This document shows, in pieces, positions 6,158 to 7,470 of a stretch of DNA of 7,470 nucleotides. Source of the DNA: Burkholderiales bacterium UBA2647 (lineage in GTDB: Bacteria; Pseudomonadota; Gammaproteobacteria; Burkholderiales; Burkholderiaceae_E); assembly GCA_002359635.1 (NCBI GenBank), contig DENJ01000090.1, positions 57,957 through 65,426 of the forward strand, written 5' to 3'. The notes under the pieces are model-generated. The model was not told where the DNA came from, searched no databases, and worked only from the letters and a program-made list of their open reading frames with translations. Each line of letters begins with the position of its first letter. Positions within the stretch are counted from its first letter, which is position 1. A program made the position numbers and the translations under genes.

Positions 6158-7396
6158 TCATCCCGAACCAATTACTGCCTTGATCTGCTCATCGCTATAG
6201 CCTGCTTCACGAAGTATCTCATCACTGTGTTCGCCAAGTTGTGGCGCAAGACGCCGAATCGACGGTGGTGTTTCACTCCACTGGCTAGGCACCCTGGTCA
6301 TACGCAGCCGCCCTTCGGAAGGATGATCAGCCTCTTGAAAGAGGCCAACCGCTTGCAAGTGGCGATCGTGTTGTAAATCTTCAAGCCGATTCACCAGGGT
6401 CCAAGGCACATCGACGCTGCTTAGCCTTTCGACCCAATCCTGGCTACTGTGCTTGGCGACCTCCTCGCCAATCAGCTCATACATGGCAGAGACATTGGCT
6501 GCACGCGCTTGTTGGGTCGAAAAGCGCAGATCATTTTTCAGATCCTCACGCCCGGCAGCCTGAAGAAAACCTTCCCACTGCTTATTGTTATAAGGCAAGA
6601 CAACAAGAAAGCCATCCCTTGTGGCATGAGGCCTGCGATGGGTTGACAAAATCCGGCTGTAGCCCATCGCACCTTCAGCAGGTACAAAGGTCTCACCTCC
6701 GAGATGCTCGCCCAAGGCAAACGCAGTCATGGTTTCAAACATCGGTACATCGACCGATTGCCCTTTACCCTGGCGCTCCCGAGCAAAAAGCGCAGCCAAA
6801 ACTGCCTGCACCACGTGAAGACCCGAGACACGATCGCAAAAATTCAAGGGTACAAGCCTTGGAGGACCATCTTGGTGTCGTCCTATCAAATCCGCAGTAC
6901 CGCTCATCGCCTGAATCAGGTCATCATAAGCCGCGCGTGCTGCATAAGGTCCATCTTGACCAAAGCCAAAACAGCCCACGTAAATGATACGCGGATTGAC
7001 CGCTTGCAAATCCTCGTAAGCGAGTTGAAGCCGCTTCATCGCCTGAGGACGAATGTTATAAACCAAAACATCGGCCTGCCGAGCAAGATCAATACAGGCT
7101 TTACGTCCGGCATCAGTTTTTAAATCTAAAACGATCGATCGTTTATTTCGATTGACATTTAAGAACACATGACCCATTTGGGCTGATCGACCGGGCCCAG
7201 GAAAGCGCATCACATCGCCCTCAGGACTCTCGACTTTGATGACATCAGCGCCATAATCGCCCAGGGTTTGCGTGGCGTAGGGCCCCATGATCACCGTTGT
7301 GAGATCGAGCACCTTGACACCGGCGAGTGGGCCATGATTGGTTGCGGACAAGTTATCGCCAAACGCTGCCTGGGGCACTGACGCCATCGGATTCAT
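6158..7396 (-). CDS. Family III CoA-transferase (CaiB/BaiF family)
   Basis: Family III CoA-transferases move CoA between an acyl-CoA donor and a carboxylic acid through an enzyme-aspartyl anhydride; they act as intertwined cytosolic dimers. The 412 residues fit the family. Visible marks are GPLAGVKVLDLTTVIMGPYA (22-41), GDYGADVIKVESPEGD (46-61), NRNKRSIVLDLK (82-93), VNPRIIYVGCFGFGQDGPY (133-151) and AYDDLIQAMSG (156-166), where Asp158 aligns with the catalytic Asp of formyl-CoA transferase and CaiB. GKGQSVDVPMFE and a C-terminal LGEHSDEIL complete the pattern. The start is ATG 7396: GGAG (7404-7407) lies 7 nt upstream, and the ATG overlaps the stop of the preceding gene. Because gcdH is nearby, a glutarate-CoA role is tempting. 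However, the N-terminal block reads TTVIMGPYA rather than the SR(V/I)LAGPWA that I recall as usual for glutarate CoA-transferases, and the two genes are convergent rather than in one operon. The substrate is left open. Confidence 0.93.
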   Translation of the reverse strand: MNPMASVPQAAFGDNLSATNHGPLAGVKVLDLTTVIMGPYATQTLGDYGADVIKVESPEGDVMRFPGPGRSAQMGHVFLNVNRNKRSIVLDLKTDAGRKACIDLARQADVLVYNIRPQAMKRLQLAYEDLQAVNPRIIYVGCFGFGQDGPYAARAAYDDLIQAMSGTADLIGRHQDGPPRLVPLNFCDRVSGLHVVQAVLAALFARERQGKGQSVDVPMFETMTAFALGEHLGGETFVPAEGAMGYSRILSTHRRPHATRDGFLVVLPYNNKQWEGFLQAAGREDLKNDLRFSTQQARAANVSAMYELIGEEVAKHSSQDWVERLSSVDVPWTLVNRLEDLQHDRHLQAVGLFQEADHPSEGRLRMTRVPSQWSETPPSIRRLAPQLGEHSDEILREAGYSDEQIKAVIGSG

Positions 7397-7470
7397 GGCG
7401 TTGCTCCAAGATCATCGAATGACATATCGAAATCCAAGTCATCAGAGGCTTCCTGACTTGGCTGCGGCTG
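7393..7470 (-). CDS. C-terminal tail of an unidentified upstream gene, partial (enters from right edge)
   Basis: On the minus strand the frame from the right edge reads QPQPSQEASDDLDFD, then ends MSFDDLGATP and TGA at 7395-7393. That stop overlaps the ATG of the CoA-transferase as ATGA, a standard translational-coupling arrangement, and the ribosome binding site of the CoA-transferase lies inside this tail. The reading frame is supported by the exact overlap and the strongly acidic, coherent composition. Only 25 residues are visible, acidic and Gln/Pro-rich at the start, so no family can be named. It is probably in one operon with the CoA-transferase. Confidence 0.6.
   Translation of the reverse strand, partial: QPQPSQEASDDLDFDMSFDDLGATP

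Noticed and set aside
6619..7123. Plus-strand open frames over the CoA-transferase
   Set aside because: Antisense to conserved CoA-transferase blocks including the catalytic Asp region; low-quality translations.

Overview
The window looks like a chromosomal stretch from a betaproteobacterium, most likely of the order Burkholderiales. The main pointer is a Bug/TctC-type periplasmic binding protein, a family greatly expanded in that group, together with moderate-to-high GC and a compact mix of housekeeping and acyl-CoA catabolism genes. The assignment is inference from gene families. No rRNA, tRNA, CRISPR array, insertion sequence or phage gene was seen.

Layout from left to right. (1) Positions 1-500, minus strand: the N-terminal part of an unrecognised Gln/Ala-rich protein with a hydrophobic N-terminus, running off the left edge. 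(2) Positions 501-765: a divergent intergenic region with a perfect 12-bp palindrome identical to the core of the symmetric lac operator and a second inverted repeat. (3) Positions 766-1782, plus strand: a Bug-family solute-binding protein with a twin-arginine-like leader, followed by a hairpin. (4) Positions 1860-2531, plus strand: pdxH, pyridoxamine 5'-phosphate oxidase. (5) Positions 2600-3292, minus strand: msrA, methionine sulfoxide reductase A, with an unusual N-terminal extension made of degenerate five-residue repeats. (6) Positions 3417-4634, plus strand: a glutaryl-CoA dehydrogenase (gcdH), followed after 5 nt by (7) a 14-TM DHA2-type MFS transporter (4640-6082, TTG start). (8) Positions 6158-7396, minus strand: a family III (CaiB/BaiF) CoA-transferase, convergent with the transporter and overlapping by ATGA with (9) the acidic C-terminal tail of an upstream gene that enters from the right edge.

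The most coherent functional unit is gcdH, the transporter and the CoA-transferase. GcdH turns glutaryl-CoA into crotonyl-CoA in lysine, tryptophan and glutarate breakdown. A CaiB-type enzyme could supply a CoA thioester, and the transporter could move a related acid or an unrelated drug-like compound. The link is contextual only; the CoA-transferase does not look like the typical glutarate CoA-transferase usually found beside gcdH. pdxH and msrA are ordinary housekeeping or repair genes.

I see no convincing previously undescribed system. The points most worth a second look are the pentapeptide-repeat extension of MsrA, the lac-like palindrome in the left intergenic region, the unidentified gene translationally coupled to the CoA-transferase, and the recurrence of Gln-rich low-complexity segments in three separate proteins.
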